Both the position numbers and the translations under genes were made by a program. A DNA stretch of 16,369 nt from an uncultured Alphaproteobacteria bacterium (GTDB taxonomy: Bacteria; Pseudomonadota; Alphaproteobacteria; Reyranellales; Reyranellaceae), in NCBI GenBank assembly GCA_903929895.1, contig CAIYWM010000738.1:1-16369 (forward strand), written 5' to 3'. The notes beneath the pieces are model-generated. The model did not search any database, was not told the origin of the DNA, and saw nothing but the letters and a program-made list of their open reading frames with translations. Shown piece after piece: positions 6,197-13,923 of this stretch. Each line of letters starts with the position of its first letter. Position 1 is the stretch's first letter.

Positions 6197-7039
6197 ATGA
6201 GCACAACTCCCGCTTCGGTGTCCTCTCCCGCGGCCGACACGTTCGGTCCCATGCTGCGCGCCTGGCGCCGCCGCCGTGGCGCCAGCCAGCTCTCGCTGGC
6301 GCTGCAGTCCGGCGTCTCGCAGCGCCATGTCAGCTTCCTCGAATCGGGTCGCGCCCGCCCTAGCCGCGAGATGGTGGTCCAGCTCTCGACCGCGCTCGAC
6401 GTGCCGCTCCGCCAGCGCAACGAGATGCTGCTGGCGGCGGGCTTCGCGCCGGCCTACCGCGAAAGCAACCTCGCCGCGCCCGAACTCGCGCCGGTGCGCC
6501 GGGCGATCGATTTCATGCTGAAGCAGCAGGAGCCCTACCCTGCGGTCGTGATCGACCGGCTGTGGAACCTGCTGCAGGCCAACGAAGCGGCCAATGCCTT
6601 CACCGTCTTCCTGTTCGAGGGCATGCCGCCCGCGCCGCCGCCCGGCAAGGGACCCAACCTGCTGCGCTGGATCCTCGACCCCGGGGCGCTGCGCTCGAAG
6701 ATCTCCAACTGGGAGGAGGTCGCGCGCTATCTCGTGTCGACGACCTATGCCGAGATCCTGGCGTCCGGTGGCGAGCCCAAGGCGCTCGCCTTCATCGAGG
6801 AGATCATGGCCTACCCCGACGTGCCCGCCTCGTTTCGCAAGCTGCGCTTCGAGGAGCGGCCGGCACCGATGCTGACGGTCGACTATCTGGTGGGCGGCAA
6901 GGCGCTCTCGGTCTTCACCACCATCGCCACCCTGGGAACGCCGCAGGACATCACCCTGCAGGAAGTCCGCGTCGAGTGCTTCTTCCCCGCCGACGACCGC
7001 AGCGACGCGCTGTTCCGGAGTCTGGCGGCAAAACGCTGA
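6197..7039 (+). CDS. XRE-family regulator with MmyB-like ligand-binding domain
   Basis: A 280-residue transcription factor. Residues about 16-72 form a lambda-repressor-type helix-turn-helix: LRAWRRRRGASQLSLALQSG, then VSQRHVSFLESGRARPSREM, with the family's typical SQ..LA..SGVS.RHVS..E.GR pattern. Residues about 100-275 match the MmyB-like transcription-regulator ligand-binding domain: a PAS-like fold opening YPAVVIDRLWNLLQANEAAN, followed by NLLRWILDP and the closing VEYFFP-like VECFFPADDRSD. These proteins are thought to bind small ligands such as fatty acids and often control adjacent, divergently transcribed oxidoreductase or membrane genes. Here the divergent neighbours are a membrane protein and a thioesterase. 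Length and architecture are typical for the family. Confidence 0.92.
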   Translation: MSTTPASVSSPAADTFGPMLRAWRRRRGASQLSLALQSGVSQRHVSFLESGRARPSREMVVQLSTALDVPLRQRNEMLLAAGFAPAYRESNLAAPELAPVRRAIDFMLKQQEPYPAVVIDRLWNLLQANEAANAFTVFLFEGMPPAPPPGKGPNLLRWILDPGALRSKISNWEEVARYLVSTTYAEILASGGEPKALAFIEEIMAYPDVPASFRKLRFEERPAPMLTVDYLVGGKALSVFTTIATLGTPQDITLQEVRVECFFPADDRSDALFRSLAAKR

Positions 7040-7087
7040 AGGGCCAGCCGGTCCGCCGCGCGGGGCGGGTGGCGTGACCGCGGCAAA

Positions 7088-8218
7088 ATGCTAATCACGT
7101 CGCCGACCATGGGCGGCCCAGGCATCCTCGTTACGCTCGACATCGCCCTGCGCGGCGCGGGCATTGCGCTGCTCCTGATCGTCGCGGCCGCAACGCTGCG
7201 ACAGGCCCGGGGCCGGCCCGCCGGCTGGCTCGGCGCCCTGCTCGCCGTGGGCGCCGCCGCCTACGCGATCTGCTCGTCGCCCGGGCCGCATGATCCGCCG
7301 GTCTGGTTCGCCCCGGTCCTGATGCTCTGCACCGGCAATGCCGCCGTCTTCTGGCTGTTCGCCCAGGCGATGTTCGACGATTCCTTCCGGCTGAGGCCCT
7401 GGCATGCGCTGGTCTGGCTGGGCCTGGTCGTCTGGCCGCTGGCCCATCTGCTGGGTGCGGGCTTCACCTCGCACTGGCTGCTGGGCGTGCTCGTGCGCGG
7501 CGCGGTGATCCTGCTGGCGCTTCTGGCGCTGGCGCAAACGGTGCGGGGCTGGAGCAGCGATCTGGTGGAAGGCCGGCGGCGCCTGCGCCTGTTCATCCTG
7601 ATCGCCGTGGCCCTCCACATCGCCGTCACCGTCACGGTCGAACTCGTCTTTGGCGCCGATCAGGTGCCCATGGCCCTGCACCTGCTGAACTCGGGCACCC
7701 TGGTCGCGATCGCTGCCATCATCGCCCTGCTGCTCCTGCAGGCCGACCTCGACTCCGTCCTCGGCCCGGTGGCGGTCGGACCGGCCGTCGACGCCGTCGC
7801 GGCCGCCAGCCCACCTCCTCACCCGCCCGTCGCTGCGACGATGCCGGAGGACGAGCCCGCCGACCCGGCCCTGCTCGCCACGCTCGAGCGGCTGATGTCG
7901 GTCGACAGGCTTTACCGGCAGGAGGGGCTGACCATCGGCGTCCTGGCCGGCCGGCTCGGCCTGCCCGAGTACCGGCTGAGGCGCGCCATCAACCGCGGGC
8001 TGGGCTACCGGAACTTCAACGAGTACCTGAACCGCCACCGCCTGGCCGACGCCAAGCAGGCACTGGCCGATCCCTCCCAGGCCGATGTCCCGATCCTGAC
8101 CATCGCCCTCGATTCGGGCTTCCAGTCGCTCGGTCCCTTCAACCGGGCCTTCAAGGCCGACACCGGCATGACCCCGACCGAGTACCGAAAAGCCGCCGAA
8201 GGCCGCAACGGCGTCTGA
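7088..8218 (+). CDS. Membrane-anchored AraC-family transcriptional regulator
   Basis: A 376-residue regulator with an N-terminal membrane domain and a cytoplasmic AraC DNA-binding domain. Residues about 10-220 contain six to seven hydrophobic segments, for example GILVTLDIALRGAGIALLLIV, ALVWLGLVVWPLAHLLGAGF, VLVRGAVILLALLALA, LFILIAVALHIAVTVTVELV and LVAIAAIIALLLLQ. A Pro/Ala-rich linker follows (about 235-260). Residues 281-369 are the two helix-turn-helix motifs: LTIGVLAGRLGLPEYRLRRAINRG, and IALDSGFQSLGPFNRAFKADTG ending in MTPTEYRK, the classic AraC C-terminus. The membrane domain may sense an envelope or lipid signal. The next gene on the same strand encodes a desaturase-like membrane enzyme and is a plausible target. 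An in-frame ATG at 7109 is an alternative start. Confidence 0.9.
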   Translation: MLITSPTMGGPGILVTLDIALRGAGIALLLIVAAATLRQARGRPAGWLGALLAVGAAAYAICSSPGPHDPPVWFAPVLMLCTGNAAVFWLFAQAMFDDSFRLRPWHALVWLGLVVWPLAHLLGAGFTSHWLLGVLVRGAVILLALLALAQTVRGWSSDLVEGRRRLRLFILIAVALHIAVTVTVELVFGADQVPMALHLLNSGTLVAIAAIIALLLLQADLDSVLGPVAVGPAVDAVAAASPPPHPPVAATMPEDEPADPALLATLERLMSVDRLYRQEGLTIGVLAGRLGLPEYRLRRAINRGLGYRNFNEYLNRHRLADAKQALADPSQADVPILTIALDSGFQSLGPFNRAFKADTGMTPTEYRKAAEGRNGV

Positions 8219-8223
8219 TTTCC

Positions 8224-8253
8224 CGCCGATTCCGGAATCGGCGAGCCGTTTTT
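8224..8253 (+). terminator. 20-nt perfect palindrome followed by a T-run: terminator or operator
   Basis: CGCCGATTCCGGAATCGGCG (8224-8243) is a perfect palindrome beginning six bases after the AraC stop. Folded, it gives an 8-pair stem with a CCGG loop. A five-T run follows at 8249-8253 after six intervening bases. This fits an intrinsic terminator with a slightly late T-run. Its position upstream of the desaturase gene and next to a regulator gene also allows an operator role. Confidence 0.5.
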
Positions 8254-8340
8254 CGCCGCAGATCGCCGGTTTTCACCTTCGGCGCGATCCTTCCGCCGCC
8301 TCCTCCTAGGCATTGGGCACGCCTGATGGAGGGGCGATCG

Positions 8341-9588
8341 ATGAACGAACTCTGGCACGTCTACCTGTCGGCCTGGCCCACGGTCTGGGCCATGGACACC
8401 GCCCGCTACCTCGTGGCCGCCACGCTGATGGCCACGATCCTCGCCTTGTTCTGGCGAGCCGGTCTGGCCCGCCGCAAGCTGCAGCCCCGCGATCCCGCCC
8501 GGGGCCAGCGGCGGCGCGAATTCCTGGCGTCGATGCGGACGGCGTTCATCTTTTCGCTGCTGGGCGCCCTGGTGGCGGTGGGCGACCATCAGGGCTGGAT
8601 CACGATCTACAAGAATTTCCGCCAGGCCGGACCGCTCTACCTCGTCCTGTCGCTCGCCCTGATGCTGGTCGCCCACGACACCTACTTCTACTGGGCCCAC
8701 CGTGCCATGCACCACAGGCGCCTGTTCGCGCTGTTCCATCGCACGCATCATCTGTCGCGGACGCCGACGCCGTGGACTGCCTATTCCTTCGCCATCCCCG
8801 AGGCGGTCGTGCACGGTGCCTTCGTCCCGCTCTTCCTCCTCGTCGTGCCGATGCACGGGCTCGGCCTGCTGGCCTTCGGTATCGTGCAGATCCTGCGCAA
8901 CGTCATGGGACATGCCGGCGCCGAGGTTCATTCCGCCGCTTTCGGCCCCGGCCGGTGGCTGGGCTGGAACAACACCACGACCCATCACGACCTGCATCAC
9001 GAAGCCGGCCGCTACAATTACGGTCTCTATTTCCGCTGGTGGGACAAGCTGATGGGCACCGAGCATCCTGACTACCGCCGGAAGTTCGAGGCGATCGTCT
9101 CACCGGCCGCCACCAACACGGCACCGGTCGGGGCGGGTCGCCTGCTGGCGTGCGTGATGGCCGGAGGCCTTCTTCTTTCCGCCGACCCGGTCCGCGCCGA
9201 TGACGGCCCGGTGGGACGGTGGGTGACGCCTGGCGCGGCGGCCGTCGTCGAGATCGTGCCCTGCAGCGGCGCACCGGGCCTCTGCGGCACCGTCCGCTGG
9301 GTGTGGGACGGCGTCGACGACAAGGGCCGGCAACGCCTCGACACCCAGAATGCCGACGCGTCCCAGCGCACGCGGCCGCTCGTCGGCCTGTCGATCCTGT
9401 CCGGACTCGCGCGCACCACGAACGGCGGCTGGGAGGGCCGGATCTACAATCCCGAGGACGGCCAGACCTACCGCGCGACCTTGCGTCGGCCGACCGCCGA
9501 CACGCTGACGATCGAAGGCTGCGTGCTGTTCATCTGCCAGAAGCAGGTGTGGCGCAGCGCCGGTGCGCTGGCCGCCGCCCTGCGGTGA
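8341..9588 (+). CDS. Sterol desaturase/fatty acid hydroxylase fused to a C-terminal DUF2147 domain
   Basis: A 415-residue fusion protein. Residues about 1-260 form a fatty-acid-hydroxylase/sterol-desaturase membrane domain with the di-iron histidine boxes HDTYFYWAHRAMHH (from residue 112), HRTHH (133-137), GHAGAEVH (190-197) and THHDLHH (214-220), ending in the usual RWWDKLMGTEHPDY. These enzymes oxidise lipid acyl or terpenoid chains at the inner membrane. Residues about 265-288 look like a signal peptide or helix (RLLACVMAGGLLLSADPVRADD). Residues 289-405 match DUF2147: GRWVTPGAAAVVEI, CGTVRWVWDG and GGWEGRIYNPEDGQTYRATL, normally a separate periplasmic protein. The ATG at 8341 is chosen because GGAGGGG (8328-8334) lies six bases upstream; an ATG at 8326 is in frame but overlaps that site. 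The gene follows the AraC regulator and converges on the epimerase gene. Confidence 0.88.
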   Translation: MNELWHVYLSAWPTVWAMDTARYLVAATLMATILALFWRAGLARRKLQPRDPARGQRRREFLASMRTAFIFSLLGALVAVGDHQGWITIYKNFRQAGPLYLVLSLALMLVAHDTYFYWAHRAMHHRRLFALFHRTHHLSRTPTPWTAYSFAIPEAVVHGAFVPLFLLVVPMHGLGLLAFGIVQILRNVMGHAGAEVHSAAFGPGRWLGWNNTTTHHDLHHEAGRYNYGLYFRWWDKLMGTEHPDYRRKFEAIVSPAATNTAPVGAGRLLACVMAGGLLLSADPVRADDGPVGRWVTPGAAAVVEIVPCSGAPGLCGTVRWVWDGVDDKGRQRLDTQNADASQRTRPLVGLSILSGLARTTNGGWEGRIYNPEDGQTYRATLRRPTADTLTIEGCVLFICQKQVWRSAGALAAALR

Positions 9589-9598
9589 CGTCGCGTCA
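9586..9598. terminator. Short inverted repeat joining two convergent stop codons
   Basis: TGACG (9586-9590) and CGTCA (9594-9598) form a five-pair hairpin with a three-base loop, containing the desaturase-fusion stop on plus and the epimerase stop on minus. It is too short and lacks a T-run, so any terminator role is weak. Confidence 0.2.
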
Positions 9599-10471
9599 GC
9601 GCACGAGCGCGATCGACATCGCGAAGCTTTCCGTAGCGCCCGGCGTGATCGCAATCACGCCGGGCTTGTCGGCCAGCTCGCCGTCGAAGCCTTCGGGGCT
9701 GGCATGGCCCTGCCACGGTTCGATGCAGACATAGCCGGCGCCGGGCTTGGTCCAGATGCCGAGATGGGGCATGCGCGGAAAGTCGACGCGGATCGCTTCG
9801 CCATAGAGGACGCTGCGGCTCGCCAGCGTATCGAAGACCAGCGCGCCCTCCTCGAACAGATCGTCGTGCAGCCGGAGATGCCGGTCGCGTACCGGCGTCG
9901 CGAACTGCGCGGCGCTCAGCAGGCCGTCGATCGGCCGGCGGATCGGCGCCGGCTCGGCGCGCTCGAAGACGATCTCGTGCGCCGCCCGCGGCTTGCCGTA
10001 GGGCAACGGCCAGCGCAGCGCCGGGTGGAAGCCGAACGAAGCCGGCATGACCGCAGCCCCGGTGTTCGTGACCCGAGCTTCCATATGCAGCGTCGCACCT
10101 TCGATCCGGTAAGTGACGTCCAACCGGAATTCGAAGGGATACTGGCGCCGCGTAGCGTCGCTCGATTCGAGCCGCCAGGTGCAGGACGCGGCTTCGGACC
10201 CGACCAGCGCGAAGGTCGAGGTGCGGGCGAAGCCATGGCGGCCGATTTCGTAGGCCTTGCCGGCCACGTTGAGCCGGTTGCCCTTCACTTCACCGACGAT
10301 GGGAAACAGGAGCGGCGAGCGGCCGTTCCAGACGGCGGGATTGCCGTCCCATAAAAGATCGGCGCCGGCGCGATCCTGCAGGCGCACCAGTTCGGCGCCG
10401 GTGGCGGAAATCTCGGCGCTGAGCGCGGCGGTGGAGATCGAGACGGTGGAATTCGAGACGGGGGAGGCCAT
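9596..10471 (-). CDS. Aldose 1-epimerase (mutarotase) family protein
   Basis: A 291-residue galactose-mutarotase-like protein, LacX-type, interconverting alpha and beta anomers of hexoses or hexose-6-phosphates. Key family features are present: GAELVRLQDRAGADLLWDG near the N-terminus, WNGRSPLLFPIVGEVKGNRL, HGFAR with H79, SFGFHPALRWP with H149 (the probable general acid of the family) and VCIEPWQGHA with E251 (the probable general base). Length is normal. The ATG at 10469-10471 begins nine bases after the end of the SulP gene on the same strand, so the two are probably one transcript, although their functions (sugar and anion) are not obviously linked. The true sugar substrate cannot be inferred. 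Confidence 0.9.
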   Translation of the reverse strand: MASPVSNSTVSISTAALSAEISATGAELVRLQDRAGADLLWDGNPAVWNGRSPLLFPIVGEVKGNRLNVAGKAYEIGRHGFARTSTFALVGSEAASCTWRLESSDATRRQYPFEFRLDVTYRIEGATLHMEARVTNTGAAVMPASFGFHPALRWPLPYGKPRAAHEIVFERAEPAPIRRPIDGLLSAAQFATPVRDRHLRLHDDLFEEGALVFDTLASRSVLYGEAIRVDFPRMPHLGIWTKPGAGYVCIEPWQGHASPEGFDGELADKPGVIAITPGATESFAMSIALVR

Positions 10472-10480
10472 GGGCCCATC

Positions 10481-12145
10481 CTACAACAGGTGCGCCTCGC
10501 GAACGGCATCGTCGATGGAGGGCAGGTAGCGGACCTGCGGGCGTCCGGCACCGGCCCGCAGCAGCGCGTGACGGACCGCCGGCGTGGCGCCCGTGACGTA
10601 GACCCGGACCCCGTGCCGCGCCGCCTTGCGGCCGGCGCCGGCAATGACGTTGGCCGCCGTCGAATCGACGAAGGGCACGGCGCTGAAGTCGATGACGAAG
10701 GCCTTGTGCTGGTCGGCGATGTTGTCGAGCACGGCGCCCACGGTCGAGGCCGTGCCGAAGAAGAAGGCGCCGGACAGGCGGTAGACGATCACCCGCGGGT
10801 CGGTCACCAGATCGGCGGCAAAGGGCGCGCGGGCCGGCTGCGCGACGATACCCGCCGTGGCGGTCAGGCGCTGGATGAGCAGGATGACGCCGAGCGCCGT
10901 GCCGACCACGATGCCTTCCATCAGGTCGCGGAACACGGTGAGCAGGAAGGTCGACAGCAGCACGACCGCATCGCCACGCGAGGAGCGCAGCAGGGTCATG
11001 AATTCATGCTTCTCGGCCATGTTCCAGGCCACCACCGCCAGCACGCCGGCCAGGGCCGCCAGCGGGATGTAGGCGGCGAGCGGCGCGGCCAGCAGCATGA
11101 AGCCCAGCAGGAAAACCGAGTGGAGCATGCCGGCGACCGGTCCGCGCGCGCCGGCACGGACGTTGGTGGCGGTACGGGCGATCGTGCCCGTGGCACAGAT
11201 GCCGCCGAACAGCGCCGACGCGATGTTCGCCACGCCCTGGGCCACCAGTTCGCAGTTCGAGCGATGGCGGCGCCCCGTCATGCCGTCGGCCACCACCGCG
11301 GACAGCAGCGATTCGATGGCCCCCAGCAGCGCGAAGGAGAGCGCATCCGGCAGCACGGCCAGCATCTTCGCCAGCGACATGTCGGGCAGGCTGGGCGCCG
11401 GCAGCATGGAGGGGATGCCGCCGAAACGGCTGCCGATCGTCTCGATCGGCAGGCCCAGCGCAAAGGTCGCGACCGAGCCGGCCACCACGGCCACCAGCAT
11501 GCCCGGCCAGTGCGGCCGCAGCTTCCGGAGGCCGAGAATAATGCCGATGGTCACGACGGCCAGGGCGACGGCGGCCGCGTTCACCGTGCCGGCCGCGCCC
11601 GCCAGCACTTCCAGCTTGGCGGCGAACTCTCCCGGCTCCTTGCCCTGCAGGGTGAGGCCGAACAGGTCCTTGATCTGGCTGGCGAAGATGATGACGGCGA
11701 TGCCGGTCGTGAACCCCACGGTGACCGGATAGGGGATGAACTTGACGAAGGTGCCGAGCCGGAGCGCGCCGGCCGCCACCAGGAACACGCCGGCCATCAG
11801 GGTGGCGAGCAGCAGCCCTTCGATCCCGTGGCGCGCGACCGTCGCGGCGACCAGCACGATGAAGGCGCCGGCGGGACCGCCGACCTGGAAGCGGCTGCCG
11901 CCCAGCGCCGAGATCAGGAAGCCGCCGACGATGGCCGTGAACAGCCCGCGTTCCGGCGTGGTGCCCGAGGCGATGGCGATGGCCATCGAAAGCGGCAGCG
12001 CCACGATCGCCACTGTGAGCCCGGCCACGGCATCGGCCCGCAGCGCCGACAGCCCATACCCCTCCCGGAGCACCGAGACGAGCTTCGGGACGAAGGGGCC
12101 GTCGAATCTCGCCAGAAAATTCGAGGAAGGGGTATTGAGGGACAT
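10481..12145 (-). CDS. SulP-family anion transporter with STAS domain
   Basis: A 554-residue inner-membrane transporter of the SulP/SLC26 family, carrying sulfate, bicarbonate or another small anion. The N-terminal membrane domain (about 30-420) has the family signatures DAVAGLTVAIVALPLSMAIA (about 38-57) and GGSRFQVGGPAGAFIVLVA (about 82-100), then CATGTIARTATNVRAGARGP. The C-terminal STAS domain spans about 449-554 and includes VIDFSAVPFVDSTAANVI, where D494-S495-T496 is the conserved STAS motif. The ATG at 12143-12145 (MSLNTPSSNF) is chosen because the frame upstream of it is basic, non-homologous and lies in the AT-rich divergent spacer. No clear Shine-Dalgarno is visible. The gene precedes the epimerase gene and is divergent from the TRAP operon. 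The substrate is undetermined. Confidence 0.92.
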   Translation of the reverse strand: MSLNTPSSNFLARFDGPFVPKLVSVLREGYGLSALRADAVAGLTVAIVALPLSMAIAIASGTTPERGLFTAIVGGFLISALGGSRFQVGGPAGAFIVLVAATVARHGIEGLLLATLMAGVFLVAAGALRLGTFVKFIPYPVTVGFTTGIAVIIFASQIKDLFGLTLQGKEPGEFAAKLEVLAGAAGTVNAAAVALAVVTIGIILGLRKLRPHWPGMLVAVVAGSVATFALGLPIETIGSRFGGIPSMLPAPSLPDMSLAKMLAVLPDALSFALLGAIESLLSAVVADGMTGRRHRSNCELVAQGVANIASALFGGICATGTIARTATNVRAGARGPVAGMLHSVFLLGFMLLAAPLAAYIPLAALAGVLAVVAWNMAEKHEFMTLLRSSRGDAVVLLSTFLLTVFRDLMEGIVVGTALGVILLIQRLTATAGIVAQPARAPFAADLVTDPRVIVYRLSGAFFFGTASTVGAVLDNIADQHKAFVIDFSAVPFVDSTAANVIAGAGRKAARHGVRVYVTGATPAVRHALLRAGAGRPQVRYLPSIDDAVREAHLL

Positions 12146-12338
12146 AATACAGGATATTTGTGTGTTATGATGATATCGAATAACGCGTATCAGCACAACC
12201 CGACGCAAGGTCCGGACCAGCCTCCCGAAAAAGACGGCATGTTGTCTGACAACTCGGTCGCGCCCGATCCCAAAGCCATGCATAGTTCGCGCAGGGCCCC
12301 GGTCTCAGAACCAAAACAGGGCCATTGGAGGAAACGAC
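12146..12338. promoter_or_regulatory. Divergent sulP/dctP control region
   Basis: This 193-base spacer is noticeably more AT-rich near sulP than the rest of the window. It contains an inverted repeat GTTAT-N11-ATAAC (12164-12184) in that AT-rich part. A second, perfect one, GTTGTC-T-GACAAC (12241-12253), lies about 85 bases before dctP and is entered separately. GGAGGAAAC just before 12339 is the dctP ribosome binding site. I could not place -35/-10 boxes with confidence on either strand. Confidence 0.5.
12241..12253. promoter_or_regulatory. Candidate GntR/FadR-family operator upstream of the TRAP operon
   Basis: The 13-base perfect inverted repeat GTTGTCTGACAAC fits the known FadR-subfamily GntR consensus TNGTNNNACNA. 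GntR-type regulators often control TRAP transporters for sugar acids and other carboxylates. No gntR gene is in the window, so the regulator would be encoded elsewhere. The assignment is from the motif alone. Confidence 0.45.
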
Positions 12339-13328
12339 ATGAAGCGCAGACTGCTGATGGGCGGTATCGCCGCCTCGACTCTCGCGGCACCTTTCATCGC
12401 CAACGCACAGGCGCCGCTGACGCTGAACGGCGCGGTCCAGTTCAACGACGACCACGCCTTCAACAAGACGCTCCTGAAGTTCGAGGAGCTGGTGAAGAAG
12501 TATTACGGCAAGCCGATCAACTTCGTGCTCCACCGCAATTCGTCGCTGGGCCTCGAGAAGCAGTATTTCGAGTACATGGCGCAGGGCAAGGCGGTGGACT
12601 ATGCCATCGTCTCGCCCGCCCACATGTCGACCTTCTCCAAGGCGGCACCGTTCATCGACGCGCCGTTCCTGTTCCGTGACCTCGCGCAATGGAACAAGGT
12701 GCTCGACCTCGACCTGCTGAAGCCGGTAGCCGACGAGGTCGCACAGAAGGCCCAGGTCATGCTGATCGGCTATGCCGGCGGCGGCGTGCGCAACATCTTC
12801 GTCAACAAGCCGGTGAGCAACCTGGCCGAGATCAAGGGTCTGAAGGTCCGCGTCCAGGGCGCACCGATCTGGTCCAAGACCTTCGCCGCGGCCGGCATGT
12901 CGCCGACGGTCATCGCCTACAACGAGGTCTACAACGCCATCCAGAACAACGTCATCTCGGCCGGCGAGAACGAGGCGGCCGGCGTCGAGTCGATGAAGTT
13001 CTACGAGGTGGCGCCCAATCTCGCGATGACCGAACACGCCATCACCATCCGTCCCGTCTGCTTCTCGTCCAAGACCTTCAAGTCCCTGCCGAAGGACCTG
13101 CAGGATGCGGTCGTCAAGGCGGGCAAGGAAGCCGGCGCCTACGGTCGTCAGGTCGAGAGCGGCGAAGACGAGCAGAAGCTCGTCGCGCTGGAGAAGGCGG
13201 GCAAGCTGAAGCGCATCCCGTTCAAGGACCGCGCCGAGATGAAGAAGCTGGTCGATCCGGTGATGGCCGCCTACGCCAAGGAGATCGGCGCCGACGGCAT
13301 CTTCACGCAGATCGTCGCCACCAATTGA
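12339..13328 (+). CDS. dctP: TRAP transporter substrate-binding protein, DctP family
   Basis: A 329-residue periplasmic binding protein that delivers a carboxylate-type substrate to the DctQM membrane complex. Residues 1-24 are a signal peptide (MKRRLLMGGIAASTLAAPFIANAQA); the two arginines make Tat export conceivable, but a strict SRRxFLK motif is absent. Family features include GKAVDYAIVSPAHMSTF (about 83-99), IKGLKVRVQGAPIW with R171, the arginine that in DctP proteins salt-bridges the substrate carboxylate, and YNEVYNAIQNNVISAGENE (about 194-212). GGAGGAAAC precedes the ATG. It is the first gene of a dctPQM operon. The substrate is an organic acid but cannot be specified; DctP homologs bind C4-dicarboxylates, keto acids, sugar acids and others. 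Confidence 0.94.
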   Translation: MKRRLLMGGIAASTLAAPFIANAQAPLTLNGAVQFNDDHAFNKTLLKFEELVKKYYGKPINFVLHRNSSLGLEKQYFEYMAQGKAVDYAIVSPAHMSTFSKAAPFIDAPFLFRDLAQWNKVLDLDLLKPVADEVAQKAQVMLIGYAGGGVRNIFVNKPVSNLAEIKGLKVRVQGAPIWSKTFAAAGMSPTVIAYNEVYNAIQNNVISAGENEAAGVESMKFYEVAPNLAMTEHAITIRPVCFSSKTFKSLPKDLQDAVVKAGKEAGAYGRQVESGEDEQKLVALEKAGKLKRIPFKDRAEMKKLVDPVMAAYAKEIGADGIFTQIVATN

Positions 13329-13335
13329 TCCGTAC

Positions 13336-13364
13336 GCGCAGCGGAGCCGCGGGCTTCGCTGCGC
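13336..13364 (+). terminator. Strong hairpin between dctP and dctQ (attenuator or mRNA-stabilising stem)
   Basis: Bases 13336-13348 pair with 13352-13364 to give a 13-pair stem (one G-T wobble) around the loop GCG, followed by CTTTTC. It begins seven bases after the dctP stop. In binding-protein operons such stems act as partial terminators or 3' protectors, so that the binding protein is made in excess over the permease. Confidence 0.6.
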
Positions 13365-13410
13365 CTTTTCCCGGTCCGCAGCCGGGTGCGCTTTTCCGGA
13401 CGGTTTCCGA

Positions 13411-13923
13411 ATGAATTCTCCTGCCTCGCCGCCCGGCCTCTGGCGCCGGTTCACGGCCGCCTATGCCAGGTTCCTGACCGGCCTGCTGGCCTTCTCCGTC
13501 GCCATCATCATCATCCCGGTCACCCTGCAGATGGTGTCGCGCTACACCGCGCTGATCCCGTCCTATATCTGGACCGAGGAGATGGCGCGTTTCCTGTTCA
13601 TCTGGATGATCATGATCGGCGCCATGATTGGCGTGCGGGAAGCCTCCCACTTCGAGGTCGACGTGTGGCCCACCCTGCCCCGCCGAGGCGAGGCCGCCGT
13701 GCGGATCGTGGCGCGGCTGGGCATTCTCGCCTTCGCCATCGTGTTCCTGGTCGGCGGCATCGAGTTCACCAGCTTCGCCTGGCACCGCACCTCCGAGCTG
13801 GCCGACCTGCCGCTCTGGATGATCCACATCGCCTGGCCCGTCGCCGCCGTCACCTGGATCGTGTTCCTGGGCGAGCAGTTCTACGACGAAGCCCGCATCC
13901 TGTTCGGCTGGAGCACCACATGA
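13411..13923 (+). CDS. dctQ: TRAP transporter small permease, DctQ family
   Basis: A 170-residue inner-membrane protein with four transmembrane segments, the small subunit linking the binding protein to the large TRAP permease. Segments are near residues 22-42 (LTGLLAFSVAIIIIPVTLQM), 54-72, 94-113 and 131-152. The conserved DctQ stretch VSRYTALIPSYIWTEEMARFLFIW (about 43-66), with the W-x-E-E motif after the first helix, is present. The ATG at 13411 follows an 82-base gap containing a strong hairpin. The stop overlaps the dctM start as ATGA. Length and topology are normal. Confidence 0.92.
   Translation: MNSPASPPGLWRRFTAAYARFLTGLLAFSVAIIIIPVTLQMVSRYTALIPSYIWTEEMARFLFIWMIMIGAMIGVREASHFEVDVWPTLPRRGEAAVRIVARLGILAFAIVFLVGGIEFTSFAWHRTSELADLPLWMIHIAWPVAAVTWIVFLGEQFYDEARILFGWSTT

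Noticed and set aside
12146..12283. N-terminal extension of SulP by 46 residues
   Set aside because: The extension is basic and unlike the family, and lies in the AT-rich divergent spacer; the family-like N-terminus begins at 12145.
10490..12679. A 729-codon open frame on the plus strand
   Set aside because: It runs antisense through the SulP and epimerase genes and into dctP; its composition is low-complexity Arg/Gly/His/Gln, typical of the reverse of GC-rich coding DNA.
13386..13919. Long extension of DctM through the dctQ region
   Set aside because: It is the out-of-frame reading of dctQ; the ATGA overlap at 13920-13923 gives the proper DctM start.
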